A stretch of DNA of 58,339 nucleotides. It comes from Mesostigma viride (taxonomy: Eukaryota > Streptophyta > Mesostigmatophyceae > Mesostigmatales > Mesostigmataceae). The DNA lies in assembly GCA_009746045.1 (NCBI GenBank), contig RPFO01000235.1:1-58339 (forward strand), given 5' to 3'. The translations under genes and the position numbers were made by a program. The notes under the pieces were generated by a model. That model was not told where the DNA came from and made no database searches. It worked only from the letters and a program-made list of their open reading frames with translations. The first letter of the stretch is position 1. Each line of letters starts with the position of its first letter. Positions 39,671 through 48,277 of this stretch are shown one piece after another.

Positions 39671-41485
39671 ATGGGAAGTCACAGCATCATGGCCCTTCGC
39701 GCTAAGGGGACGCAAGACGTCTCGCTGATCGTCGATCCGGAGGTCACCTTCTTCAAGACCGTCTATCCGCGCCACACCAACTTTGCGATGGAAGATTCGG
39801 AGGTCACGCAATCCGCCGGCATCGTGGATTACGGCCAATCTGTAGAGTTCAAGCTGCCCCGGTCGGGCGATCTGATCACAAAGGTCATGGCGTACATCGA
39901 GATGTCCCCTTTCTTCGTGGCATCGTACGCGCCGTTCGCGAAAGACTTTGGCAGGATCCTGATCGACCACGTGGAGTTGGTGGTGGGCGGGTACTCCATC
40001 GAAAAGATCACGGGCGATTTCTTGCACGTGAACGACATCATGAGCAAGAAGGGGTACGAGAGCAGCGTGGACAACATGCCAGTGGCTCACGGTGGCAGCG
40101 TGAAGATTGACGAGTTGGGTAGGGTTGTAGAGTACGACCGCGCCGATCGGGCGCAGCACATTTACATCCCGTTGGAGTTCACCTTCTGCAGGGACCCTGG
40201 CCTGGCTCTGCCCATCATCGCCCTCCAGTACCACGACGTGATCGTTAAGATCCAGTTCAACACGGCAGCGGACATCTTCACCAGGTACTGGCCCGGGTAC
40301 ACCCCCGACCAGACCGCCACGCCTTCTACGAGCACCCCTGCAAAGAACTATGCCAGCACATCTGACTATAACACCAACGCCAAACGAGTCGCAGTGGCTC
40401 TCCAAGTGTTCACCGAGCTGGACGCGAACCATGATGTCAAATTGTGGACGAAAAACTTAAACAATAATGACGAGGGCTTCGGTGACTGGACGGATGGCAA
40501 GTATAAAAGAATTTGTGAGCAATATACCGCCCCTGATTACATATCTGGCGGTACATTTTCTAACCCAGTCGTCCCCACTAAGGATACGCAAACCAATTAT
40601 ACCGTGTTTGTTTCCGAGTGGCTCACGGAAGGCGCGACCAATGCCAATAAGAGGCTGGTCGGCTTCACCTTGCAAGTCAAGCGGGATGGATACGTGTACA
40701 GTACGAGCATCGGCAAGGGGTCCGTTAAGAATCTGCTTTATATCCCTGAAGTGATCAACGCGCCCGCCTCGACAAACAATGACTACAACGCCCCCACCGC
40801 AGACGCCATCGCGCTGGCCGAGCCGCGCGGGAGGTGGATCAGGGAGCCACCGAGTTTCGCATGCAAGCTGCTGGTGCGCTACATCTACCTGGACGACTTC
40901 GAGCGCCGGCAGTTCGCCCTCAACTCGCACGAGTACCTCATCACCGAGGTCCAGCGCTACCAGCAGCACGTGAGCGGGGAAAACGAGGTGAGCATGGACC
41001 TCAAGTTCAACCACCCGGTCAAGGAGATCCTGTTCTGGTTCAAGCCCGCCGACCTGTCATTCATCAACACCAAGTACCGTGCCGACGCCGACTTTTCTTA
41101 CAACGGCTATTGGAAGTTTTGGAATGACAACAGCTTGTTTGGTGACGGCCACCTGTTCACCACCGCCAACCTGTCGCTCAATTCCCAAAACATGTACGGC
41201 GAGGGGCGCGATCCTATCTATTTCTCCTACGTGCTACCCAGCGAGTTCCACACCCGTGTCGTGAAGGGCAGTCACGTGTACTGTATCCCCTTCGCACTCG
41301 AGCCCGAGTCGTGGAAGCCGTCCGGCTCTGTGAACATGTCCCGACTGGACAGTGTCAAGCTAAACCTCAAGGGACTCGGCAAGTCGACCGGTGGCATCCC
41401 GGCAGGTACGATCGATGTCTACGTCACATCTTTCAATGTGCTAAAGATTGCACAGGGCATGGGGGGCAAGCGGTTCGCTTCATAA
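39671..41485 (+). CDS. major capsid protein paralog 3, intact
   Basis: A 604-residue uninterrupted double-jelly-roll capsid protein: LRAKGTQDVSLIVDPEVTFF, VYPRHTNFAM, YGQSVEFKLPRSGDLIT, LPIIALQYHDVIVKIQFN, YIYLDDFERRQFALN, EILFWFKPADL, LSLNSQNMYGEGRDPIYF and VNMSRLDSV. Compared with its paralogs it carries an extra segment of roughly 110-130 residues between the two jelly rolls (residues about 215-370), rich in N, T and D, which would form an exposed loop on the capsomer. The LINE sits directly upstream. Confidence 0.95.
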   Translation: MGSHSIMALRAKGTQDVSLIVDPEVTFFKTVYPRHTNFAMEDSEVTQSAGIVDYGQSVEFKLPRSGDLITKVMAYIEMSPFFVASYAPFAKDFGRILIDHVELVVGGYSIEKITGDFLHVNDIMSKKGYESSVDNMPVAHGGSVKIDELGRVVEYDRADRAQHIYIPLEFTFCRDPGLALPIIALQYHDVIVKIQFNTAADIFTRYWPGYTPDQTATPSTSTPAKNYASTSDYNTNAKRVAVALQVFTELDANHDVKLWTKNLNNNDEGFGDWTDGKYKRICEQYTAPDYISGGTFSNPVVPTKDTQTNYTVFVSEWLTEGATNANKRLVGFTLQVKRDGYVYSTSIGKGSVKNLLYIPEVINAPASTNNDYNAPTADAIALAEPRGRWIREPPSFACKLLVRYIYLDDFERRQFALNSHEYLITEVQRYQQHVSGENEVSMDLKFNHPVKEILFWFKPADLSFINTKYRADADFSYNGYWKFWNDNSLFGDGHLFTTANLSLNSQNMYGEGRDPIYFSYVLPSEFHTRVVKGSHVYCIPFALEPESWKPSGSVNMSRLDSVKLNLKGLGKSTGGIPAGTIDVYVTSFNVLKIAQGMGGKRFAS

Positions 41486-41489
41486 GCGC

Positions 41490-41526
41490 AAAAAAATAAA
41501 TCTAGAGTGCTATATATACCACCAGG
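41490..41526 (+). promoter_or_regulatory. late-type capsid promoter
   Basis: A-run (AAAAAAATAAA), TCTAGAGTGC, TATATATACC, then 7 bases to ATG 41527. The same elements occur at 36605-36637. Confidence 0.6.
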
Positions 41527-42885
41527 ATGTCACACGCCGTTCTGTCTCTTCGCGCGAAGGGCCCCCAGGATGCCATGTTAACCGTTTCCCCCGAGGTCAC
41601 CTTTTTTAAGAGCATGTATCCCCGCCACACCAACTTTGCGTTTGCCGACACCGAGGTTGTCCCTTCTAGCGGCATCCCGGGGTTTGGCCGTATGGTGGAG
41701 TTCCAGCTGCCCAAGAGCGGCGATCTTATCACTAAGGCGTACGTCTACATCGAGCTGCCAAAACTGACGGAATGGAAGGATCCGCCCCCAGCCGATGGCA
41801 GGGCCTGGTGGACGTTTTTTGACCCGTTTTATGATGACATCGCGCGCATCCTCGTCAAGAAGGTGGAGTTTCGCATCGGTGGCTACACCATCGAGGAAAT
41901 GACCGGCGAGTTTATGCACGTGTGGGACCAACTGTCGCGCGACCCCAGCACCAGCCACGTGGAGACCGCCCCCACGCGCCACGGTGGCGTGGTGAGGAAG
42001 TTTGGCGGTGGCCAGACTGCTGTCTACCCGAGCTACATTTACATCCCCCTGCAGTTCTCGTTTTGCGTGGAGGAGGGCATGGCGCTCCCTATCATCGCGT
42101 TGCAGTACCACGACGCCCGCATCCGCATCCAGGTGGCTACCAAGGATGAAATTTTCACGCACATGGCGGGTGGGCCCAAGTACCCCGGCACCTCCCTGGC
42201 GGCTCTCCCTAAGCTGTGGAACTCTATCGCTACCACAGACCCCACCTACCGAACGGACATGGTCAACCGTTTGGGGGACATCAGCAAGATGCGCCTGGTC
42301 CTGCGCTACGTTTATCTGGACGATTTTGAGAGGCGGCAATTCGCCACCAACGCGCACGAGTACCTCATCACAGCGACGCAGCAATACGATCACTTTGTTG
42401 AGAACACTGACCTGGAAACCATCACCCTGCCGTTCTCCCATCCCATCAAGGAGCTCATCTTCTTCTACAAGGCTGATAACCGCTTGACCGACCCGGCCAC
42501 CTCAAATGACCCCACCCAGGCAGTTTGGAACTTTACCAACAAGAATAACCCCGGTGGCCACCTTTTCACCACCGCTAACCTGACGCTCAACTCCCAGCAG
42601 GTGTTTGGGGAGGGGCGCGACCCTGTCTACTTTTCTTACCTGCTGCCCCTGCAGACCCACACGCGCATTCCCAGGGACAAGCACGTCTACGTCATCCCGT
42701 TCGGTCTCAAGCCAGAGGACTGGAAGCCCACTGGCACCATCAACTTCTCTCGTTTAGATACCGTCAAGCTGGTGCTGAAGGGGATGAGCACCACTCTGCC
42801 CAAGGGTATCATCACCATCTACGCGCGGTCGTTCAATGTTCTCAAGATCACTAATGGCATGGGCGGGCTGCGGTTCGCATCTTAA
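41527..42885 (+). CDS. major capsid protein paralog 4, intact
   Basis: A 452-residue uninterrupted capsid protein, close to the typical NCLDV length: LRAKGPQDAMLTVSPEVTFF, MYPRHTNFAF, FGRMVEFQLPKSGDLIT, LPIIALQYHDARIRIQV, YVYLDDFERRQFATN, ELIFFYKADN, LTLNSQQVFGEGRDPVYF and INFSRLDTV. It lacks the long insertion of paralog 3. Its simple length and intact promoter make it the best candidate for the principal capsid protein. Confidence 0.96.
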   Translation: MSHAVLSLRAKGPQDAMLTVSPEVTFFKSMYPRHTNFAFADTEVVPSSGIPGFGRMVEFQLPKSGDLITKAYVYIELPKLTEWKDPPPADGRAWWTFFDPFYDDIARILVKKVEFRIGGYTIEEMTGEFMHVWDQLSRDPSTSHVETAPTRHGGVVRKFGGGQTAVYPSYIYIPLQFSFCVEEGMALPIIALQYHDARIRIQVATKDEIFTHMAGGPKYPGTSLAALPKLWNSIATTDPTYRTDMVNRLGDISKMRLVLRYVYLDDFERRQFATNAHEYLITATQQYDHFVENTDLETITLPFSHPIKELIFFYKADNRLTDPATSNDPTQAVWNFTNKNNPGGHLFTTANLTLNSQQVFGEGRDPVYFSYLLPLQTHTRIPRDKHVYVIPFGLKPEDWKPTGTINFSRLDTVKLVLKGMSTTLPKGIITIYARSFNVLKITNGMGGLRFAS

Positions 42886-43311
42886 ACAAACCGAGTCACA
42901 AGGAAATCGCTCATGTGGACAAGCGCGCTTGCCACGTGAATAGGCTGCATTCATAATCAACACCGCTGGAGTGGAGTTTTATTCATTACTTAAAATACTA
43001 ATAAAAACAGGTTTTCATTACACACGTTGTCATACTCGAGTTCATTCGTGAAAAGCAATACTGTATCATAAACAACAAGTGTGGCACGGGAGTAGCAGTG
43101 TACTGCACGCGTGCTAACACACCTTCACCCAAGCGCGAACCTTCCGCATCCAGCGTGCAATGTCGGCACGGTGCGGGTGGGGTCGCGTGGTCTGCAACCG
43201 CAGCAAAACAAGAACAGGCGCGATAGATGCGTGAGTGACTAGCATTCCAATGGACACGCTTCAAGGTCGCAGAAAGCAGGAATGCATTAGAAAGTTGACA
43301 GATTACCAACC
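42886..43311. other. intergenic stretch without a supported gene
   Basis: Contains TTTATT (complement of AATAAA) near 42978 on the minus strand and an AT-rich stretch at 42970-43020, which could be the 3' end of the MYND gene transcript. A minus-strand frame at 42998-43309 has cysteine- and histidine-rich but otherwise random composition and is not supported. Confidence 0.5.
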
Positions 43312-44241
43312 TTACTGGACCCTCATGTAGTCTCGCATCAGGAAATAGGCGTTGAGGTTGGTCCTCACCAGGTCAACCCACTGCTCCCTCGTGGGCCCCC
43401 TATACCCAGCCACCATCTGGCAGATGGTGCGGTGCAAGTGCCAATCCTGTGACTGGCAATCCTTGCTGCAGTACCTGACAGACAGGCACCCTGCACACTT
43501 GGTGAGCCTGACTCCAGGCTCCACCTGCCTACACCAAGAGCACGCCCTGTTGGCAATATCCCACGAATAGCCTGGGGGGCCATAAAACTCCCCCCAGAGC
43601 TCGTCCGACTTCTGACGGCACGCGGGGCTCAGAATGAGCGACCCGTTGGAAATGAAGAAAGGGCATCTTGCCTCCGTCATCTCCTCCGAAGCGTGGGTTA
43701 CAAACTCTTCCTCTAGAAAAGCGGAGAAGGAAGAAACAAACTGGCTGGGTGGTACAAAATTGCACACCATACCCAGGAGCCACTGCCTCACCACACTGGA
43801 GGGCTCATCAATCAGAGGAAAGAGCAGGGTGGTGGCATATTCATCTGCCTCGTTGATAACGGGGGGCTCGACCCCGAATCCGGCGAATGTCTGTGCTCTA
43901 TCCATTCTGATGATTGGCAGTAAAACAGAGATGTGATCTGGGGTGACAATGTCTTCAAGCGCCTGAAGTTTGAACACCATCATCATCCTTTCATCAGCTA
44001 ACACGTCCGATTCGCGCATTCCAGGCGGAATGGTGATTTCTAATAAAAGCACCCCATCGTCGGAAAGGACCTGAAGGGTGGCTGGTCTCTCAACATAAGC
44101 CATGGCTGGCTGGCAATAATACAGGCGACTTCCCACGGTCGGGTGCAAGGGATTGCTTCCTCCTTGCGGCTTTCTACCCAACTCCAACGTTTTTGGGAGG
44201 CGTGGGCGGATGACAGGCGTTTCGCCACAATGCATCCTCAA
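43312..44241 (-). CDS. MYND zinc-finger protein
   Basis: Up to 309 residues. Near the C terminus is a full MYND finger: CSWCRQVEPGVRLTKCAGC, then VRYCSKDCQSQDWHLH and RTIC, with the expected seven cysteines and one histidine. MYND domains mediate protein contacts, often with proline-rich ligands, in transcription or signalling proteins. The N-terminal 210 residues are unrecognised and no SET domain motif is seen. ATG 44103 (MAYVERPATL) may be the true start because the codons before it look non-coding. It borders a repeat-rich gap and resembles a host-derived gene. Confidence 0.75.
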   Translation of the reverse strand: MRMHCGETPVIRPRLPKTLELGRKPQGGSNPLHPTVGSRLYYCQPAMAYVERPATLQVLSDDGVLLLEITIPPGMRESDVLADERMMMVFKLQALEDIVTPDHISVLLPIIRMDRAQTFAGFGVEPPVINEADEYATTLLFPLIDEPSSVVRQWLLGMVCNFVPPSQFVSSFSAFLEEEFVTHASEEMTEARCPFFISNGSLILSPACRQKSDELWGEFYGPPGYSWDIANRACSWCRQVEPGVRLTKCAGCLSVRYCSKDCQSQDWHLHRTICQMVAGYRGPTREQWVDLVRTNLNAYFLMRDYMRVQ

Positions 44242-45106
44242 TTTAACCCACGCTTTGGCCTACATTTAGGGGTCACTGTATAATTAAATAATATCAGGCG
44301 CTCCTATAAGTTAACGGAGCGTCGCGCCGTCCGGTACAGTTGACCGACTCTAGTGAATATTCGATTCGTACGGTTGAGTGTAGTACCAGCGAGTCGAATC
44401 TCCCGAAATTGCTGTAGTGGTATGTGGCAGGACAGGGGCTGAAACGCACGTGGGAAAACGCGTCAGTCGCGAGAAAGATGTTGTAAGATTTGCACTGTCA
44501 GACGCCTGACGACTGGGGACTTGTAACCTGACGCACGTGGGAAAACGCGTCAGTCGCCCGAAATACGTGGCCCCTGTTCAGATGCTCCTGGTGGATTGAA
44601 ACCTATAAGCCTAATTATCTGCCGGGTGGGCAGACAAAACGTGCTGTTCAGCATTACAGAATCCGGTATTCCATTCCAAAAGTGGTGTTTAGCATTACAA
44701 AATCTGTGATCCATCAGATCACGTGTGATTGCCAGGTCACATAAGGCTGACGAATTGTCACGAATACCACAAGTTATCGGAGGGATCTCGCTGAACCCTC
44801 CGTTTACGCCCTTTCTGACGTAAGCTGGGATCTTTTTTACCCTTGGATCTTGTTCAGAGGGCGCCTTGTCTCCCAAGTTTTCCAGAGGTTGGTCGCGCTG
44901 GGCAGGCAGAGAACTGGAGCCCCTCCGCGCCCGAATTGTATTAACAGGCGGCACACTGCACACAAGTGCACACCAGCCTGCCCAGTCCCCTGTAACAGGC
45001 GGCACACTGCACACAAGTGCACACCAGCCTGCCCCAGTCGCCTGTAACACAAATTTCCCACCCTTCCTGTCACATCGCCATTTGCCTGGAGGGGGGACGC
45101 CTGATA
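44242..45106. promoter_or_regulatory. 865-bp non-coding region with several short direct repeats
   Basis: A 27-bp unit (ACGCACGTGGGAAAACGCGT then CAGTCGC) occurs at 44444 and 44531 and contains the palindrome CACGTG. TTAGCATTACAAAATC and TCAGCATTACAGAATC occur near 44650 and 44693. GCACTGTCAGACG and CTTGTAACCTGACG near 44492-44533 recall the islands at 14.6 kb. A 51-52-bp unit is tandemly repeated at 44942-45044. No gene is supported. Confidence 0.5.
44942..45044. repeat. tandem repeat of two 51-52-bp units
   Basis: TAACAGGCGGCACACTGCAC starts each unit at 44942 and 44993; they differ by about three bases. The unit holds a near-palindrome TGCACACAAGTGCA. Confidence 0.85.
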
Positions 45107-47509
45107 ATGGCTTCCGGACGGGTTGCTTTTCCAGTCACGTGCCATAACGCTGCAGTTTCGCATTCTGTGCATTGTGTCGCGGAAAATGGCTCGAAACTTG
45201 ATATCACAGCCGTCAGACATCAGTTGGGAATGAAGAATGATTCCGTCATTCGCATGATAACAGGCGAGAAGGTCATGATGCCGCCTGTTTTTGACGCCGA
45301 TTGTGGCTGTGAAGAACACCAGTTTGTCCCCGTTTTGGAGGGACTGGAATGGATTCATTACAAGAATCCCCAGCTGTTCTTTGCCATTTTGGAGGCTGGG
45401 ATCAAGTCGGGAGCGTTTTCATTTGAAACGCCGACTTCTGCCGGTTCGGCTGTGTTTTCGGGCGCGCCCGGACCTTCCCAGGCGCGCCGTGCGCCCGTTA
45501 ACGTATCTCGTGTCATCCCAGCACTGCCTGAGATGTATTTTGGTGTGCTTACTCCCTCTCAGCTGGGGAGCAAGTACCAGAATTTTCACGAGGATTACAC
45601 CTTTTTCGACCTGCTGGGCATGACTGTGGCACTGGCCAAGGCAGACAAACATCTACAGTTTTCTGCAATGTGTCCCAAGACTCCAAATGCTGCCTGCAGA
45701 TCCGTGTTCAGGTCCAGTGTTTTTAGGCAGGCTGCAAGGTGCCTGGGCAGTCAGCTGCAGGGGAGGGAGGTGGCTGGTGTGCCAGAAATAGCAGGGATTT
45801 ATTACCAGGCAGAGACTGCTATTCTGATGGCCACCTGCATTTACCCCGAGCTTGCGTCGATGGCAGTCATCATCGCCGCTGAGATGAAGCTGGCAGACCC
45901 GCTGATGGTTGGCAAGTGGGCTGTAGAGATCCTGTGCACGGAACAGGGGGCTGTGAGTGCCACTGTCGCGTGGGGGCGGGAGCAGGAGGTCGCCACCAAC
46001 CGCGCGCGCATGGTTGCTATCAAGCAGCAGCTGGAGGAGGCGCAGGAGCAGGTTTCTTATCTCAAGGTGAATTTGGAGGCGGCATCCTCTGTCGCTGCTG
46101 ACAAGGAGGAGGCGGCACGGCTCGAGTTGGAGAAGATGCGCGAGGAGCTGAATGTGGAGACCGCCAGGCGGGGGGCGGAGAGGGTGCGCACACAGGCGGT
46201 GGAGGCGGATCTGGTGAAGGCACGGGATGCGCTGGAGGCGGAGCTGGAGAAGGCACGGGATGCGCTGGAGGATGTGCAAGAGGAGCTGGCTGTGGCGACC
46301 ACCTGGCATGAGGAGGATGAGGCGTGCTTGCAGGCGTCGCGGGCGGACCTGGCTGTGGTGCAGGCGGAGCTGGCTGTGGCGCAGGCGGGGCTGCAGAAGG
46401 CGCAGGCGGACCTGGCGGAGGAGGCGGGGCGCACGCGGGGGGCGCAGGCGGGGATGGAGACGACCCGGGCGGAGCTGGATAAGGCGCGGGCGGAGCTGGA
46501 GAAGATGGGGTCGGACCTGGCTGTGGCGACCGCCAAGCGGGCGGAGGAGGAGGCGCATTCGCGTGCGGTGAGGGCGGAGGGGGTGGTGCTTAGGAGTGCG
46601 TTGCTGTTGGAGCTGCAGAAGACGCAGGCGGAGCTGGAGAAGGCGCAGGCGGAGCTGGAGAAGGCGCGGGCGGATAAACAGTATCGTGAGCTGTCTGTGC
46701 GCGCACTGGAGTTGTCGCAAGCTGTAAATCATCTGCTGGTGCGGCAGGAGGCGGTGGACGTGGCGCGGCAGCAGCAGCAGCAGGTGCGACAGCTGCTGGT
46801 GCGGCATGAGGTGCCACGCCCCCTTGGAATTGGCGCACCCGCAGCCCCACCTGCCCCTGCAGCCCCTGCCGCCGGCGCTGCACCCCCTGCCGCTGCCCGG
46901 CCAGCACCAGCAGCCCCACACGCCGCTGGAGCCCCTGGTGCCGCCGCTGGAGCCCCTGCCGCTGCCCGGCCAGCACCAGCAGCCCCACACGCCGCTGCAG
47001 CCCCACACGCCGCTGGAGCCCCCGGTGCCGCCGCTGGAGCCCCTGCCGCTGCCCGGCCAGCACCAGCAGCCCCACACGCCGCTGCAGCCCCTGGTGTTGC
47101 CGCTGGATCCCCTGCCGCTGCCCGGCCAGCACCAGCAGCCCCACACGCCGCTGGAGCCCCTGGTGCCGCCGCTGGAGCCCCTGCCGCTGCCCGGCCAGCA
47201 CCAGCAGCCCCACACGCCGCTGGAGCCCCTGGTGTTGCCGCTGGATCCCCTGCCGCTGCCCGGCCAGCACCAGCAGCCCCACACGCCGCTGGAGCCCCTG
47301 GTGTTGCCGCTGGATCCCCTGCCGCTGCCCGGCCAGCACCAGCAGCCCCGGCTGGCGCCGCCGCTGCTCACACTGTGCCGGCTGCCCCCCCTGCGCCGAC
47401 CGCCCTGAGGTCCATGATCGCCTCCGCTGTCCAATCAGCTGCAGCGGTCTACACCGCACCCATCAAGTTTCGTTTAAGTGGCCAGCCGGAGCGGCTGCTT
47501 AGGTTTTAG
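45107..47509 (+). CDS. coiled-coil protein with proline-rich 23-residue repeats (reading frame of the repeats uncertain)
   Basis: From ATG 45107 about 300 unrecognised residues are followed by a long, very regular coiled coil (about residues 300-560; AELEKAQAELEKARAD type) and then low-complexity sequence. In the open frame the repeats read Ala/Pro (PAAARPAPAAPHAA) to a stop at 47507-47509. The +1 frame of the same repeats reads LPLPGQHQQPHTPLEPLV to a stop at 47408 and ends nearly every codon in G or C, as the coiled coil does. The true protein therefore probably shifts frame near 46800. Function unknown; it may be a scaffold or cytoskeleton-like protein. Confidence 0.6.
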   Translation: MASGRVAFPVTCHNAAVSHSVHCVAENGSKLDITAVRHQLGMKNDSVIRMITGEKVMMPPVFDADCGCEEHQFVPVLEGLEWIHYKNPQLFFAILEAGIKSGAFSFETPTSAGSAVFSGAPGPSQARRAPVNVSRVIPALPEMYFGVLTPSQLGSKYQNFHEDYTFFDLLGMTVALAKADKHLQFSAMCPKTPNAACRSVFRSSVFRQAARCLGSQLQGREVAGVPEIAGIYYQAETAILMATCIYPELASMAVIIAAEMKLADPLMVGKWAVEILCTEQGAVSATVAWGREQEVATNRARMVAIKQQLEEAQEQVSYLKVNLEAASSVAADKEEAARLELEKMREELNVETARRGAERVRTQAVEADLVKARDALEAELEKARDALEDVQEELAVATTWHEEDEACLQASRADLAVVQAELAVAQAGLQKAQADLAEEAGRTRGAQAGMETTRAELDKARAELEKMGSDLAVATAKRAEEEAHSRAVRAEGVVLRSALLLELQKTQAELEKAQAELEKARADKQYRELSVRALELSQAVNHLLVRQEAVDVARQQQQQVRQLLVRHEVPRPLGIGAPAAPPAPAAPAAGAAPPAAARPAPAAPHAAGAPGAAAGAPAAARPAPAAPHAAAAPHAAGAPGAAAGAPAAARPAPAAPHAAAAPGVAAGSPAAARPAPAAPHAAGAPGAAAGAPAAARPAPAAPHAAGAPGVAAGSPAAARPAPAAPHAAGAPGVAAGSPAAARPAPAAPAGAAAAHTVPAAPPAPTALRSMIASAVQSAAAVYTAPIKFRLSGQPERLLRF
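46890..47350. repeat. 69-bp coding tandem repeat, about six units with variants
   Basis: The unit CTGCCGCTGCCCGGCCAGCA, followed by CCAGCAGCCCCACACGCCG and CTGGAGCCCCTGGTG..., recurs about every 69 bp, with one shorter unit near 46985-47010. Confidence 0.85.
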
Positions 47510-48277
47510 CGGACAAGTGTTCGAAGCGCGTCATTGGTGAATTACTAGGGAACTTGGGTTTCCCCGCGAAACTCCAACCGCACGTTCAGATTTCCAAATC
47601 TCAAGTAAAGTTCGGCGCAACTTTCTGAACGGGGGCAGTTGACGAGCAGCATTCCTCCGGACGAATGAATTGCGTTCCATACTTGCGCAAAATTTTGAAA
47701 GGTAGCTTGCGTGCAGCCCTACTAAAATTTGCGCGCACGTTCAGATTTCCAAATCTCAAGTAAATTTCGGCGGAACATTCTGAACGGGGGTAGTTGGCGG
47801 GCAGCGTTCCTCCAGACGAATGAAATGCGTTCCATACTAGCGCAAAATTTTGAAAGGTAGCTTGCGTGCAGCCCTACTAAAATTTGCGCGAAGTGTGGGA
47901 CTGAAAATTCGTAACGGAAACTGTTTGGTAGTTGCCGTCACTTCCTCTTGTGCAAACGTGTGGGAGTGAAAATTCGTAACGGAAACGTTTTGGTAGTTGC
48001 CGTCACTTCATTTTGCGCGAGTGTTGGGCTGAAAATTCGTAACGGAAACTTTTTGGTAGTTGGCGTCACTTCCTTTGGTTCGACTGAAAATTCGCTGAAA
48101 TTCGCTGAATTCGTACCGTAGCCTAATTTTTAGTACCTCGAAGTGACGGGGCACCTAAAAATTTGCCCACAAGTACACTTGGCAGCGCGCTCACTGGGAA
48201 AAATTGTACAGCCGCTCCGGCGGGCCACTTGAACGAATTGTAATGCGCCCGCCGGCGACGGCATCGTCGAGGGAGTT
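47510..48277. repeat. non-coding tandem-repeat region
   Basis: A 155-bp unit (CACGTTCAGATTTCCAAATC start; CCTACTAAAATTTGCGCG end) is present at 47580-47734 and 47735-47890 with few differences. Three units of 63-66 bp follow at 47893, 47959 and 48022, each with GAAAATTCGTAACGGAAAC and TTGGTAGTTG.CGTCACTTC. No gene fits. It could be UTR-derived repeats, an origin-like region or transposon remains. Confidence 0.75.

Noticed and set aside
42998-43309. A 103-residue minus-strand frame after the capsid cluster
   Set aside because: It has no conserved motif and poor composition, and the stretch has AT-rich 3'-UTR character.
45653-47434. A 593-residue minus-strand frame and others through the coiled coil
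   Set aside because: Trp/Gly/Cys-rich or Arg/Leu-rich sequence generated by the repeats and the GC-ending codons on the other strand.
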